NCBI GenBank assembly: GCA_958299035.1
Contig: CATQJL010000316.1
Coordinates: 33,359,441 to 33,423,440 of the forward strand
Source: Cylicocyclus nassatus
Lineage: Eukaryota; Nematoda; Chromadorea; Rhabditida; Strongylidae
Direction: 5' to 3'
DNA: 64,000 bases
Shown: in pieces, positions 9,988 through 22,606 of the stretch
Layout of the letters: every line of letters starts with the position of its first letter
Position numbering within the stretch: position 1 is the first letter of the stretch
The notes under the pieces: generated by a model
Told to the model about the DNA's origin: nothing
Database searches by the model: none
What the model saw: only the letters and a program-made list of their open reading frames with translations
Program-made: the position numbers and the translations under genes

Positions 9988-10732
9988 ATAGACAGTTCAG
10001 TGAAAATTACCTCACTATACGTCCACTGACAAGCGCTACAGTGAGCAGGAGTATAACCGAGAGCTGCATGGGAGGGTTGATTTGATGTAAATGCACAGCT
10101 CCTTTACTTTTGATTTACTCGATAGGCACCGCTTTTATGTTGGCCAAACATATAAAAACAGTATAGAAACTTGTCTGCTGTTTCGAGGTTTTTCCACCGA
10201 GCCTTCAGAGATCTATTCGCCAAATTTTGACTCAGTTCAAGGAGACTCAACATGCTCAAACTCAACACTTTTTGAAGTGCGTCAAGTCCATTTGATGCAT
10301 GAAACGATTCAAGGTTATTATTGTTTAACACCATTAGTAATGCCTCTCATCCTTCTGAACTCCACATTATTTTATGTTTCAGAGATGTCGATAACGGTTA
10401 AGTGGCTTTTGAATAAAAACGACTGAGAACACTTAATTGAATAGGAAAGTTCCTTCAAACGGTGTTGACGGGAAAACATTTGAAGGAAGACATCAAATTC
10501 AAAACTTAGTTGACAGCTAATGGAGGATGAGGTAAAAAAAAGCTGGAGTTCTTTGCCGCAAAATGAAACATTTTCAAGATGTTAGGTTCATCTTATATAT
10601 AAAGCTCAACACTTGCTATATGTACGTCTGTGTGTACTGTTCTGATAGCAAATTTGATTTAGGAAGCGATTCGAACCAAACTTTGCAAAAAAACAAAACA
10701 ACAGAGCTTTGGGTGGGGCGAGTGTCGAGTAT
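9988..10732. other. Intergenic, nothing recognised
   Basis: No gene or clear repeat pair recognised. Confidence 0.4.
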
Positions 10733-10782
10733 GTACTTTTCGTTATCGGTCGATATATATATCGACCGATAACGAAAAGTAC
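10733..10782. repeat. Perfect 50-bp palindrome
   Basis: The two 25-base halves are exact reverse complements, with centre TATATATA and outer ends GTACTTTTCG / CGAAAAGTAC. The same CTTTTCGTTATCG motif opens and closes the adjacent satellite block (about 11010 and 11830). Confidence 0.95.
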
Positions 10783-10930
10783 ACAAAAATTATAATTTTG
10801 TTATATCGATTTTTGCCAACTTCGAGCTACGGAGCTGGGAGTTGCCAGAGGGTGGAGGGGGGGGGGGGGAAGTGAGCATTTTGATTACGAACAAATCAAT
10901 AACCTTTGGAATTACCGATCTTATCAACTA

Positions 10931-12004
10931 CTAGCTGGCTTACCCGGCTCCGCCGTATCCGGACCAAACTTGGCACACATACACTTCGGGCCCCGGCAGG
11001 TGTCACAGTCCACTTTTCGTTATCGATCGATGTCGATTTTACCGATTTTTATCGATTTTTTTGCAGAGTTCACCTACAGGGCTAGGAGTTGGCACAGGGG
11101 GGAAGTGAGCATGGGGATTCCGAATACAATATTAGTTTTCAGAATTATTGATTACTTTTATTGATTTTATCGATTTTTCAAATTTTGACATGCGAGGCTG
11201 GGATTTTGCACAGGGGGGTAATCGAGCATGCTGATTACGAACACAATATTAGTTTTCAGGATCGTCCATTACTTTTATCGATTTTATCGATTTTTTTGTA
11301 AAGTTTGACCTGCGGGGCTGGGAGTTTGCACAGGGGGGTAATCGAGCATGGGGATTCCGAATACAATATTGGTTTTCAGGATTATCGATTACTATTATCG
11401 ATTTTATCGATTTTTTGAAAATTTGAGCTAGGGGGCTGGAATTTGGCACAGGGGTGTAATCGAGCATGCTGATCACCCCCCTTGGGGATGATCAGCATGC
11501 TCGATTACCCCCCTGTGCCAACTCCCAGCCCCCTAGCTCAAATTTTGCAAAAAAATCGATAAAATCGATAAAAAGTAATCGATAATCCCGAAAACCAATA
11601 TTGTATTCGGAATCCCCATGCTCGATTACCCCCTGTGCGAACTCCCAGCCCCGTAGCTCAAACTTTGCAAAAAATCGATAAAATCGATAAAAGTAATCGA
11701 TAATCCTGAAAACCAATATTGTATTCGGAATCCCCATGCTCGATTACCCCCCTGTGCCAACTCCCAGCCCCGTAGCTCAAACTTTGCAAAAAAATCGATA
11801 AAAATCGATAAAATCGATATCGATCGATGACGAAAAGTAGCCTATGACACCCGCCGGGGCCCGAAGTGTATGTGTGCCAAGTTTGGTCCGGATCGGTTCA
11901 GAAATGGAATTTTCTATTCGGAACATACGTACACACAGACATACATACATACAGACAGACAGACAGACATACATACAAACAGACATTCAGCTTTATATAT
12001 AAGA
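10931..12004. repeat. Inverted satellite block (about 117-bp units, four left, three right)
   Basis: Between about 11038 and 11470 a unit of about 117 bases repeats about four times (TTATCGATTTTATCGATTTT, then GGGCTGGGAGTTTGCACAGG, then TAATCGAGCATG, then GAATACAATATTGG). From 11480 to 11820 three copies run in the opposite orientation. The turn is at about 11470-11490 (GATCACCCC...GGGGATGATC). The block is enclosed by flanks that occur inverted at both sides (TCCGGACCAAACTTGGCACA / TGTGCCAAGTTTGGTCCGGA). The right flank ends in ACATACATACAGACAGACAG microsatellite and TTTATATATAAG. The left flank has the CTAGCTGGCTTACCCGGCTC start shared with copies at 39.8 and 22.9 kb. Confidence 0.85.
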
Positions 12005-13605
12005 TACAGTTCCTTGCAAACTGGGCTAAATAACTCGAAGTCGGGGGTAAGGGGGTAAGCATGCTGAATAGCAATACATTATTAGATTTATTGTTATTAA
12101 CTCGTTAACGAGTTCATAGAATTTTTCGCAAAGCTTGAGCTACGGGACTGAAGTTGGCATTGGGGAGGGAGGGGGATAAGTGAGCATGTTAATTACGAGA
12201 AGCAGTAGAGGCAGGGTGCTGTATATATAGAAGTGGGAACGGTACCGGAAAATGGTGTAAGAAATTATGGTAAGGTGTTTTCTATCGTAGTATATAAACA
12301 GGGCCTGGCGGAGCCGGGTATGCCAGCCAGTAACTTGGATTATAGACTTTTCTAAGCGCGCAAAAATCAAGGGAGGGTGCCTTCTTTTTTACTACATTCA
12401 GTGTTCAGCTTACCATTTGAATAAGGTAACTTGCAAGAGTATGTTCTATCCAAAGCTAGATATTCGATGTGTAGCACATGAAAGCATTGCGATCTTTGCG
12501 GCAATGGAAATCGATTGACACCAAAAAGAGAGAATCACCTCCATATCGGTGCTTCAACCAAGGGAGACTTAATATATTGAGTCAAAAGAAGATGTTGAAA
12601 TATGGTTATGACCGTAGCCATTTTTTGATCATGCAAAACTTTGTTCTTTAGAATACTCAGGAATTTCTTTCACTTACCCCATCAGAAAATGCCAAAGCTT
12701 TAGTTTACATTGCGAATCGCCAAACTGCGTGTGATTAGAACGCAAAACTGAAGTAGTGCAATTCAATTCTTGCGCAGACTCTTTTTATATGGCGAGGCAA
12801 GCGAATTGATTTGCATGAGTTCTTCAAACTTTTCGCAAAAAAATCTTTTTTGTAGTAAAAAGCAGACCAAATAAGATTGAAAACATTCAACATTGCTCTG
12901 GTCGACGATTGTGACAAGGGGTCAATGCAACTTCGTCAGCTCCCTTTACTGTTCACCTTCCGCACAAAATTCTCAATTCATTGTCAGGAGAAATGAAGCA
13001 GATTTGACACTTGCATTTTCTGTCATGTTTGGACCACAACGACTTGTTCCTCAAATGCAAAAGTTTTTGTTGCTTCTTCAGCCATTAGTCAAGTGCTGAA
13101 CCTTGCGCATGATGTGAATCTCGCTATCATAGAAAACTAAGCGTCTTATGGAGTTGTTTCACTTATGAGGCACTAGCCAAGGTACCTGGCTTTGCAACGG
13201 CTTCAGTCAACACAACATGCTAGAACTCACCTTCCATCCCACTTCTACACGGAAGTGAAACTTAGCGAAACTTTACGGGATTCTATCAAAAACTTTCAGT
13301 TATAACGTACGTGAAGAAAGTAGGTTACTTCAGGAAGTAACCGCCGAAAGCCAGATGGGGAAGAATGACTTTCATCAGTATTTCTCTCTCCTCCCCGCCC
13401 ATTTCACTGTACTGGCTGGAAGCAGCCAGAAGAGAAATAATGATAAGAAAAAACTCCCTCTTAAGCATGAGTCGTATGAAGCATCGAACCCTCGTATGTT
13501 CCATTCAGAAGCTCTTAACGAGAAGATTCTATTCTTTCAAATCGCAACCAATCATGGAGTTCTGCAGAAGTTATGACCTACTAAATTCTGAAAATCCGCC
13601 ATTTC
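12005..13605. other. Intergenic with fragments of the satellite-associated repeat
   Basis: 12000-12200 holds a decayed unit of the same repeat (GGGGGTAAGCATGCTGA). 12299-12334 carries an inverted copy of its start (GGAGCCGGGTATGCCAGCCAG). The remainder shows no gene I can support. Confidence 0.45.
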
Positions 13606-14000
13606 ACCTTCTTCTTCAAGGGCCTGGCTCTCGGCGACGTTTCAATGGATTGCTATGATAGTGCTAGTGCTATGATATGACAAGCCTTTAAAAAAAAACT
13701 TTGGAGTAGCAACATCAAACATTCACCCTCCAATTTGTAGGAGTTGGAATGTCAGCTGTCACTAAGCACCCTAAGATGGCGTATTTTATCCTGGTTTTCG
13801 GCGCCCGACTCACAAATCGACCTGCTCTTTGCACTGACTGGTTACACCTTCACTTAGCTTCAAGACGTATGAAGTCGCCAATGCTCACATCTCCATACCC
13901 AAGACTTATAGTTGTTGCATTTAACATGATTTTTCGCATCTTTATCATGCAAATATCTGGTCCTCGGTGGTTAATTACTGGATTAACCTTATGAAATGTA
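13606..14000. repeat. Diverged copy of the arm of the 35.5-39.1 kb fold-back transposon
   Basis: Order and wording match the right arm at 36700-37080. Shared landmarks are TTTCAATGGAT, TATGAAGTCGCAAATGCT-like sequence, GGTTTTCGGCG and a closing TTCTCGG-type motif. No coding potential. Confidence 0.5.
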
Positions 14001-16510
14001 ACGAATTCTCGCTGAGTTATCCCTTCCATACACGACATTTGATATACACATCTAGTTGTTATTTATGCTGCTCTATTCATCGTATTTTGGCACTAAGGAG
14101 GGCCCTTGAGTAAATGTTGTTGGCCCTAATGAGCACCGTTGGGTTACAGCTCATGATATCATCTCAAGTCATCAAGCGTTGTTCTCCGAAATCATAAAAA
14201 ATACCGAGGCGTAAATGCGTCTATGGCCGGTGACGGTTTTGGTTGGTTGCAGTAGGCAATGGCGAGATGGGTTTTTTTTAACCGAGCAGATGCAGAGTTT
14301 GGAAGCATTCTGTTCGTACCACTTTTCGCAATCCGTCCTCTTCGTCAATTTTGCTTTTTCGGCTTAAAGGTCCCTTAAAAGTCATGGGAAGGTAAGTCTA
14401 AGCCGCAAGCACCAACTTCTCCCTTGGTCAAATGTGGCCGAGCTTTTCGCAATATCGTTATCTAGGACTCAGTGCTCAAACTACAGAAACCAGTACGATG
14501 AATTTGAGATCGGAATTCCAACTGAGGAATGCAAAAACCTCCTCGACTAGGTATACATCGATGCGCTAAAGTAATTATTGGAACAAGACCTCTTTAGATA
14601 TCAAGGCCAATCCTCTTTTTTTTTACTGTAGTTGACACCATAATTCAACGAGACTCAATTCTCGCAATTTTTTCATCGGGGAAAAAGGGGAAGTTAGCAC
14701 AAAAACATTCGACATTCTCTTCCCTTATCGGGATAGAAGTCGCTCGCTAGATGTTGCAGAAGAGCCTTTCAAATAGAGGTGATGTTTCTCGAGCCTGAAG
14801 AAGGTGCAAAAGAGCGAAGGCGCATCCGCGGCTTCCTCCTATTGCTAATCACCCAATTGTTTTCGTGCTGATAGAGAAGCCGTCAAAGGTAAAGTAAACG
14901 AAGCTTCCTACAGATAGGTTTTCTAGAGATTGGTTTTGCCAGGAATGTAAACGTATTGGAAGATGCGCGTCCCTTTCATCCCGATCTCTGGGCTGAAATG
15001 TTCGAAAATGTTGTCGATGTTGTAGTGATAGTAATGGATAGAAGACCGCATTCTACAAGGAACACTACCTTAACATCCTAGCATGGTTGTAGTGTAAAGT
15101 TCGTGACCTGCCGAGAGGAAGATCGATCTCTCTCCGTGTCTCTCAAAAAGAAGACTTCTCACATACAAGAATACATACATACGTGTACTGCAAAATATCT
15201 GAACATACACCTGGTTGGATCAATGATTGCTCATCAGCAGTCTACGGCTCTTCTGTGAAACGAAGGAATTTCCAGCTAATATGACATGTTATTATATCCG
15301 GAGAGCAAGGATGTACAAATATGCTTGGATGCCGTTATAACGGATATCCTTGAGTAACTAAGAATTTTTTACTTAAGATTATCCTAAAGCAGCTTCCTTT
15401 TCACGCATACTAGTATCGTTGAAGTTCTACAAGTACATGGTGTTTCAGTTGCAAATTATCGAAGAGATAGGTGCAATATCAAGAAAAGCTCAGATGAACA
15501 CTTCTTATTGTCTGCTGATATTTACGTTACATCGCTTTCAATAAAACTTCACTTGTATGGGAGGCCGGCCTGTATGGCTAAAAACCTTTGCGAATTGCTG
15601 CAATATCAATGCAATGACAGAAAACGCGACGCTCACGAAAACAAGGCTCCCTGATCGCCGTACTTTGCAAGCATGCTGTCAGTACGAGTAACTTTCAACT
15701 CAACCCATTGGATTTGACAGACTGTCAACGATGGTGAAAGTTTGACATATTTCCACGTTTTGGATGTCTCGGGATTTGCCATATCTCCAGAATGGAATGG
15801 CTGTCGACATGGAGTAAAAACCACAGATAAATTCGCGATGAAGTTCACAGTTTAGAATATAATTGGGAGTCAGTCACAGAACCTGAACAGGACGAAGAAC
15901 AAGCACCCCGAGAAGAATTGACTGAGAAACGCATCTATCTGATAGAATAAGAAACCCACAAGACTTGCGTTCGCGTGAATTCAATGGGGAATTATTATGA
16001 ACATCTGTTGCTGACCTTCAAGTCAGCAAGGACTAGAAAAAACTTCCCTTGCAAACATGATTATTCCAAAAGGAAACTGTAGGCAAACACTGCTTTCGAG
16101 AATCGCCGAGTACGAAGTCGACTCTGTACTTAATGCAACTGTGAGTTTTGCGCCCGACCGCACTAAAACTATGACATAAATCAAAAGAATGTGCGTGCTA
16201 AAATTTCCTCTTTTTTTGGCTTTCCAAATCTAGACGAATAAAGCAGCTATCGGATCAAGTAAAGAGAGTCCTGAGTTGGTGTAAATCTGAGCTTGCATTA
16301 GCTGAGAAATTGGAATACTTTCTGTCTGTTTTGTGTAAGCATATGCGAACCAGATCTACTCCTCCTACATATCATGGAAATCTGATGAAGCTTCTAAGAA
16401 AAACTGTTTCCATCTGAACTTCTACTGCCAAAGTGGAAAGCATATTTCAATTCAAACTGTTATTAGGGGTCACGAAGAAGTCACACAATAGTGGAACACA
16501 TCAGCAACTA
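14001..16510. other. Long intergenic stretch, nothing recognised
   Basis: About 2.5 kb. Only short open frames without paired splice sites or motifs; no convincing inverted repeats or RNA genes. Confidence 0.4.
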
Positions 16511-17424
16511 TTAGGTTGTAAAGAAAGTCCCGGGCACTTTTAGAAATTTCATTTTCAAACGCATTTTTTCGGCGTTCGGTCGGACTTTAACACAGAGTTT
16601 TTTATACTGTTCAGTAGAGGGAACCTGAAGTTTTCAGCAAGCCTTCTGAATTTTATTGATGCCAAGACGTGTTTGATCTGCACATCAAGAAAGGAAGTCT
16701 TTCCAACCATAAAAATTTCGCAATTTTTCTTCCTGCGCCCATTTTTCTGTGCGGTTCCAAGAATTTCGTCCAAATCATGAGTGATTTGATTGAGAAATCT
16801 GCTAACGTCTGACCCGCAGCTGCACTCGAGTTTTGCGATTTGCGCTCAAAAATTACAGGCTGTCCAACTTGCCTCTGACTGCAACTCTTTTCGCAGCTGG
16901 CGTCGCTTCTGCGGGGATCGCCACGTCTGGATGATGGGTCCAAAAGGTGTGCAAGGCATTAGCCCAACAATGTTCCCGTAATCAAAATTTGGTCCTTTTC
17001 TGTGCAGACTAGAAGACTTCAAATCACTTACCCGAAAAATGGTGCATTTTTAGGGGCAAAAAATCGTCGATTTTTCAAGCTTTCTGGGAGAAAATTTTTT
17101 GCAGGTGGTCCTTCAAAAACATGGCTGGTCCCCATAACAGCCCCAGCAGACCTCTATATAACTACAGCATTTGAGCTCTCCAGCTCTCATCATGCCTGAG
17201 ATAATCCTGCACAAATAAGCCACTTTTCGAGTCGATCTTGTTCCCTTCTGCGCATGCTAGTGGACCGCAGTGAGGTGCTGAGAAGCAAGCAAGACAAATA
17301 TATGTTACGGACAAAATTGTCTTTGCAATGAAGTTTGTAGCTACAAAAAAGAATCAATCTGCTTGAAGTTACAGCGATTTGAAAAAATTTTTGCAACTGC
17401 CCGGGAACTTTCTTTACAACCTAA
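16511..17424. mobile_element. Mariner-like element, non-autonomous (TTAGGTTGTAAAG ends)
   Basis: A 914-bp element flanked by TA. It has inverted ends TTAGGTTGTAAAGAAAGT(C)CCGGGCA / TGCCCGGGAACTTTCTTTACAACCTAA. TTAGGTTG starts and TA targets are typical of mariner-type transposons. Short minus-strand ORFs (16555-16943) overlap each other and are not recognisable as transposase. A shorter, decayed relative sits at 62890-63134. Confidence 0.75.
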
Positions 17425-17429
17425 TATAT

Positions 17430-17965
17430 GAGGTCTGTCTGTTCTATCTGCCACACTACCCCCGTTACCACAAAAACATTACTGCAACTTCAATATTGCA
17501 ATAATGCAAGACATACGAGACGTTTGACCTCATACGAGTCTCTCCTGTACCTACCAAAGTGGTTCCATGAAACCTCGTCAAGCTCTAGCCATCTCCCCGT
17601 CAAACTAGAAGATACGGAACAAAAACAAAACATTCATGAAAACAGTAAGGTATTTGAAGCTCAATGTTACATGGACGACATACTCATTATAAACAACTAC
17701 AAAAACGAAATAATAGTAAATCAACTATGACAAAACATACCACAACTTCCTTGAATTACAAACCGCGCATGTGAATTGCTATGAATATAACTTTCTAGTG
17801 TTGAACATAATAATAAGGGATGGCAATATATACATTGAACAAAACAACAAGACGGATAGTTTTGATAAAATTAGCTTGGAGATACTTAGCCATGGTATCT
17901 CAAGCATCAGCAAGAACCACAAAATAGCAATTATATTCACTGAAAATCGTAGACTTGGCCCGTAG
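17430..17965 (+). pseudogene. Decayed reverse-transcriptase fragment
   Basis: An open frame ends in QCYMDDILIINN, the catalytic YxDD motif of reverse transcriptase. After a frame change near 17730 another frame (17731-17965) continues as NFLELQ...FLVLNIIIRDGNIYIEQ, which resembles the sequence that follows YxDD in Penelope-, DIRS- or LINE-type enzymes. At least one frameshift and the short length mark it as a remnant. The class of element is uncertain. Confidence 0.5.
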
Positions 17966-18318
17966 TAAACCCCCCATCAGGGCATCTCCCCTGAGGCGGA
18001 CCGGAGTTGATATCTTGGCGCCTCAGTCCAGCATCCGGCGAGCCATTGATCGGAAAATCCATATTCTATCATCCACTCATGGTGATACGCTCCAATAGCC
18101 ATCATGGACGGAACGAAATCCTAGTCCTGTGGTGGAGTGGCGAAGAGCTTTGCGTAGTGTGCAAAGGGTCGGAGATTCAGTTCCGTTGCAGCGCAAACGT
18201 TTTTGCGATGGCCAAAACCGATTGATTTTTATCGGCAAAACAGTCCACCACCAGTTGCTTTTCGATATCTGGAGATATATTGCTTATAACAAATAATTTG
18301 ACCGTCACAGATCCTTAC

Positions 18319-18538
18319 CGTTTCTCGGCGTTGACGTTCCGTCTAAATGCCATGCCCTTCGATATCACTTTTGCTCGATAATAATCGAAATGGTTTCTTA
18401 TTTGTCTCTCCGTTATTTCAAACCTGTACTCTTCGGCTATCTCACCCACTAACTTGCGATAAGCAGTCATCCTCTTTCCATTTTGTGCAAGTGTTCTTAC
18501 ATTTGTATCGTTCAATAGAACTTCAAATACTTGAAATA
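18319..18538 (-). CDS. Unassigned exon (possible DNA-binding-type helix-rich domain)
   Basis: An open segment of 220 bases bounded by an acceptor (TTGTTCAG, minus strand) and a GTAAGG donor, phase 2 to 2. It encodes about 73 residues. The core, KLVGEIAEEYRFEITERQ then IRNHFDYYRAK, looks like a three-helix Myb/SANT- or SPK-like unit, but no family is firmly recognised. Neighbouring exons were not found: the next frame downstream stops after about 13 codons. It could belong to a transposon-borne gene, since it lies between inverted ends. Confidence 0.35.
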
Positions 18539-19499
18539 CTGAACAATATGTTTTGACACCGCATGTGGGATTTTTGTGGGAGTTTCTGAAAAAGGTTGAA
18601 CTGACTTTTGTGTTGCATTACTTATTGTTTGGTGTAGAAGGATGGACTTTCAGCAACTCTAAATTCTGTTGTGGTGTAAAGCGATGGTTTTCTTAAGTTT
18701 AGCGAGGGTGAAGTGAGGAAATGGAGAAAAGCAGTTAAAGCGGAAAATGATTCAATTGATGTAATGATTTGAATCATAACGAGCGTTCCTGCGCGTAGCG
18801 TAAGCGCTTTGAGGATAAGTAAAGAAAACGTAAATTTATGTAATACAGATTTACACAAAGGAAACTGACCTTTTGATGAAGGATGAGTCATGACAATGGG
18901 AGAAGCCGAAAATGTCAGAATCAGCAATACACTAGCACTGAAATCATTGACCTCAAATCATTAAGTTAGATAATTTACAAGAATACATGGACGACAAGGT
19001 GCAATGTAGCAACGAAAACGTTGAAATGAGAATTGAACATGATGCTGCAATAAGGCGAATATAGAGGTGTTGTAAGATTTGCAGACGCTGAACATGTTCA
19101 CTCGAAATGAGCTCGATTTACCGAACAACCACATTTGAACTGGCTTCATATCGAATATGAGAACATAGCATGCACTAGGATCAGCAGGATTCGGAGGCAA
19201 AGTTAAAATGATAGAAACTATCGAAATGCATTAGCAAGCAGGAGGAATGAATAAGAAAGTACGCGCAATTAGGCGTAGAATAAGTAGTGAAATAAAAAGA
19301 AACAACAACAAAAACCTCTGCAACTCCTCTAAATAGTTCGAATAAGAAAGTGTGTAGTTCTGCGTTGAATTTGTCTGCATTTTTTGGCAAAGTGGTGTGT
19401 ATTGTAAGTTACTCAAGAGCAACTTACGACGATTTTCTCTGCGTTTCCTCTTTAGCACACTATTTCTGGACATCATCGCTCACATCATCTCCCATGACC

Positions 19500-19553
19500 C
19501 GGCAGGGAGACCATCTCCCTGCCGAACTTCACCTGAGGCTCACCTCTCAGGTG
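19500..19553. repeat. Two adjacent hairpins
   Basis: CGGCAGGGAGA-CCA-TCTCCCTGCCG (19500-19524) is an 11-bp perfect stem. CACCTGAG...CTCAGGTG (19530-19553) is an 8-bp stem. Flanking copies of CATCTCCCATGACC lie at about 19486 and 19636. Possible RNA structure at a retroelement end. Confidence 0.6.
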
Positions 19554-19661
19554 ACGTTGCATCCCTATAGCATGGGGAAATGGGCGGTCGTCATTTTACT
19601 GAGAGAACCTCACATGAAGGTCTCAGAGGAGATCATCTCCCATGACCGAGCTTTACTACGG

Positions 19662-20784
19662 GCCTATCAGAACCTGCTCTCAATATCATGATCTCATAAT
19701 AAGACTGGACTAATTGATCCACAATTTACTGGCACTAGACTACAAATGCGATATAATCATAAAAGCCATATTCAAATTCATCATAAATAGCTTACTAATA
19801 AAGTACAGAAATCGTGAAGTGCAAATTATTAAGGATACAAGAATGTCATAAAGTCAGTACTTAACACACCGAGTTCAGACAACCGAATATGACCGTGACC
19901 TCCCCCCTTGACCTGGTCCTATTTTGCCCTAATGCTATCAATAGAAATACCCCCCCCCCACTATGAATCAACATCATTTACTCCACTCTACTGATAATCC
20001 TCGGGAGTGATCGCATTTTCCATTGCTGTCCAGGAGCAAAGGCGAAACGGGAACCTACTTTATGCTATTATAGTCCGGTAAGAGGCGACAAATCCGTGAA
20101 GGTTACCCGGTGTTCGGCGTTTCATGGCTTGATTACTGTCCTGACTACACTACAACATTTCCATCTGTTACAAGTATTTTTCAACATACTTTAGGCCAAA
20201 TGGCCATGCGAGAATCCACTGGTCATTATCATCCAACGGTATAGTTTTCCTCTTACTTTCCAAACTACATTATAAGGAGATTTGCACAAACATCCCATCT
20301 GTTTACTTATCACTTCCATTTAATACAAAAAAGAACATTTGGAAAATCATCATTCTTCCGAATATAAAAATGCATCATTCCCATTTTACCGCCTTTTTAT
20401 TTACAACTTCAAAATCCATCTTCACAATTTTTAACTAGCCCGCCAGTCACGTATAGGCTTCATGAAGAGCGGTCAAATTCTTAGTTTTTATCAACACAAG
20501 TAATGACGGCGGTCCTACCCGCCGATAAAAAGAGGAATCTGAGGTACTGAACATTTATGATCTTCATCCCCTTCAGCTTGTCAGCTCCCACCCATTCCCT
20601 CCCCTCCCAGCCCAAAGATTGCAGAAAAAAGTTGAACTTACTGTGTCACCGTGTCTTCATTCGCAAACTCGCCACAACCTGCCAGCTGCCTAATCGCACA
20701 CTAATATCAAAAAACAAAAATTGAAGCGAAATCAAAAATCAAAAACGAAGTGAACAAGAGACAAAGAATGAGGAAGATTAGGAG
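19662..20784. other. Intergenic, nothing recognised
   Basis: A/T-rich with a C homopolymer at 19951. No exon or repeat pair I can support. Confidence 0.4.
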
Positions 20785-20922
20785 GTATAAGCTCCTGCAA
20801 GACGAAGGCGGTTGGTCGAGGTGCGACGTGGCTGTGACGCGGCTGTGACGCTGCTGTGACGCAGCCATGTCGCAGCCGCGTTGCACATCGAACCGACCGC
20901 CTTCGTCTTGCAGGAGCTTATA
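20785..20922. mobile_element. MITE with GTATAAGCTCCTGC ends
   Basis: The 138-bp palindromic element begins GTATAAGCTCCTGCAAGACG and ends with its complement CTTGCAGGAGCTTATAC. The interior repeats GGCTGTGACGC. Flanking TA bases fit a TA target. Confidence 0.8.
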
Positions 20923-21248
20923 CATGAGCGAAATCACAAATCGAATTGCTCCCCACCTAAGCACTTCCACTCCGAGCAGTGATCCCGTGCGTGGTCCCGT
21001 GCGGAATGGCGGCATCGGCACTGGCTCCAACGACCTGAAAGGGTAGGCGTCAATACGACGTACAACGCTTCCACCCCCCCCCCCCCTCCCCCTCCCCTCA
21101 CCCCTCCCCACCCCTTCCTCTCCGGTTCGACGTTTGGGCGTGAGTGCCCAGGCCCAGCATCACTACCTTCACTTTGGGACGGTGCTAGCTGGAATCTTCT
21201 TCACTTTTGGGTAAACCGGCTCCCTTCATGCGCCTCTGAGCGAAAGTA

Positions 21249-21463
21249 CCCTATTTTCAGGTGTATAAGCCGCACTTTTTCAAATTTTCCCACGAGCTGC
21301 TCAGCCGCTTTACTGTGTTTCGAGAAGCGATCCTTATGCCGCACGATTCTTTCAAGCAGTACGCAGCACGGGGTAGGGTCCTTTGGTTGCGAGGTCCTTT
21401 GATGTGTTCGGGCTGGTCGATGTAACTAGGACCACCCCGCGGCTTATACACCTGAAAATAGGG
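21249..21463. mobile_element. MITE with CCCTATTTTCAGGTGTATAA ends, TA target
   Basis: A 215-bp element. Its left end CCCTATTTTCAGGTGTATAA(GCCGC) and right end (GCGGC)TTATACACCTGAAAATAGGG are perfect complements over 25 bases, flanked by TA on each side. No ORF. Confidence 0.9.
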
Positions 21464-22320
21464 TAATTATGAGTCCTCTCACCAAGAGGCTGTACATCAG
21501 GAGTACTATGAGTGAACGTAACAAGGCAATCGATAAAAGTATCATGAAAATTAATTGTTATGGTCGAGTCAGATATACTATTATTGTATTGACCCATGTG
21601 GCTAAAACTTCAAATTTTTGTCAATTTTCACATTTGGCCTACAGGGGAAAGAACATCTGCTTGCCTTCAGGTTGTTTCATAATGCGGGGTCAGTGCGGCA
21701 TTACTGAAACAACTCTTAACAGTTTTGTACTTGTCTGAACTATATTTTCCTTGTTTAGTCACATGTCCAATTCATGATCTCTAATAAGTATAGGGTGGAG
21801 AAAAGGTTGTGCAGTTTACGCACTCCCTAGGAAGGAAACCCATGGTCAAAACTCAATGTAGTTCACCCTCAAAAATGTTCCTTACATAACGAAATCAGAA
21901 GGCTGTCCAATTCTGACTGTAACATGGGCACAACCTAAAAATCTCGCAGAGCAACGGCGCACATGGTCATCGCGACCGCACAGCGCACTCTTCAGAACTT
22001 GGAGTTACACGTGTGAGAAAAAAGTATCCATTCGCTCTTCAAACGCAGACATTATGAGAGCAAGAGAGTTGGGGCATTAATCACGACGGCGCACATCTCA
22101 TGCTAAACTAGCAAGCTTGTTTTCGTTGTCTTTTTTACGTACCTCTTTGAAATTTATAACCTGAGCTGTAAAAGGTACAGGTGACTTGTTTCTACTTGTG
22201 ATTAGAGCGATATTGAAATTTTCAAAAACTGAAATCTTGTTAGCTCTTATTTCGAATTTTCTGTCATTGTAGCTCAGTCGGCATGGAAATTGATACTCAT
22301 TCTCACTTGGAGTGTGTTAC
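21464..22320. other. Upstream region of the phospholipase gene
   Basis: No exon recognised. TTTTCTGTCATTGTAG at about 22257-22272 would serve as a trans- or cis-splice acceptor shortly before the chosen ATG; this is inference only. Confidence 0.35.
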
Positions 22321-22606
22321 ATGGCGGCTGCTCAAGTAAAGGTCTCTCCAGCTATTACCGACTCTGCAGAAACGGTCAGTCACTTGGTAAATATTGAGAG
22401 ATGTGTGCCAAAAATTTCAATCTTATAAAGTGTCGTATTAGATTCGAAGCCTCAGTGTAATTCATTTTTTGCTTTAGGCACTTGAGCCAATTTTTCAAAT
22501 GGTTGTTAACGGTGATTTGGAAGGATTAATCAATTCCTACCTTGGTCACGAGAACTTTCGACATCTTGATGAGCTTGGCAACAATTTGCTGCATTATGCT
22601 GCAAAG
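22321..22606 (+). CDS. iPLA2 exons 1-2 (start and first ankyrin half)
   Basis: Exon 1 starts ATGGCGGCTGCTC and ends at a GTAAAT donor (22387), or at the GTCAGT donor (22375) with the same phase. Exon 2 (22478-22606) lies between TTGCTTTAG and GTGAAC and encodes the helix pair ending NNLLHYAAK. An out-of-frame ATG lies 46 bases upstream, so the start is likely but not certain. Confidence 0.75.

Larger units (their letters stand above)
17956..19661. repeat. Region bounded by inverted GGCCCGTAGTAAA ends
   Basis: GGCCCGTAGTAAA at about 17957 recurs inverted as TTTACTACGGGCC at about 19648, next to related CATCTCCC sequences on both sides. This may mark the ends of the retroelement that supplied the reverse-transcriptase fragment, or of an insertion into it. 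The unassigned minus-strand exon at 18319-18538 lies inside. Confidence 0.35.

Noticed and set aside
11038..11822. CRISPR-like regular repeats
   Set aside because: Units are contiguous 117-bp repeats without unique spacers, inverted halfway, in a eukaryotic genome.
20707..21111. Minus-strand 134-codon frame with a Gly/Arg-rich start
   Set aside because: Made from a C homopolymer and a MITE (20785-20922).
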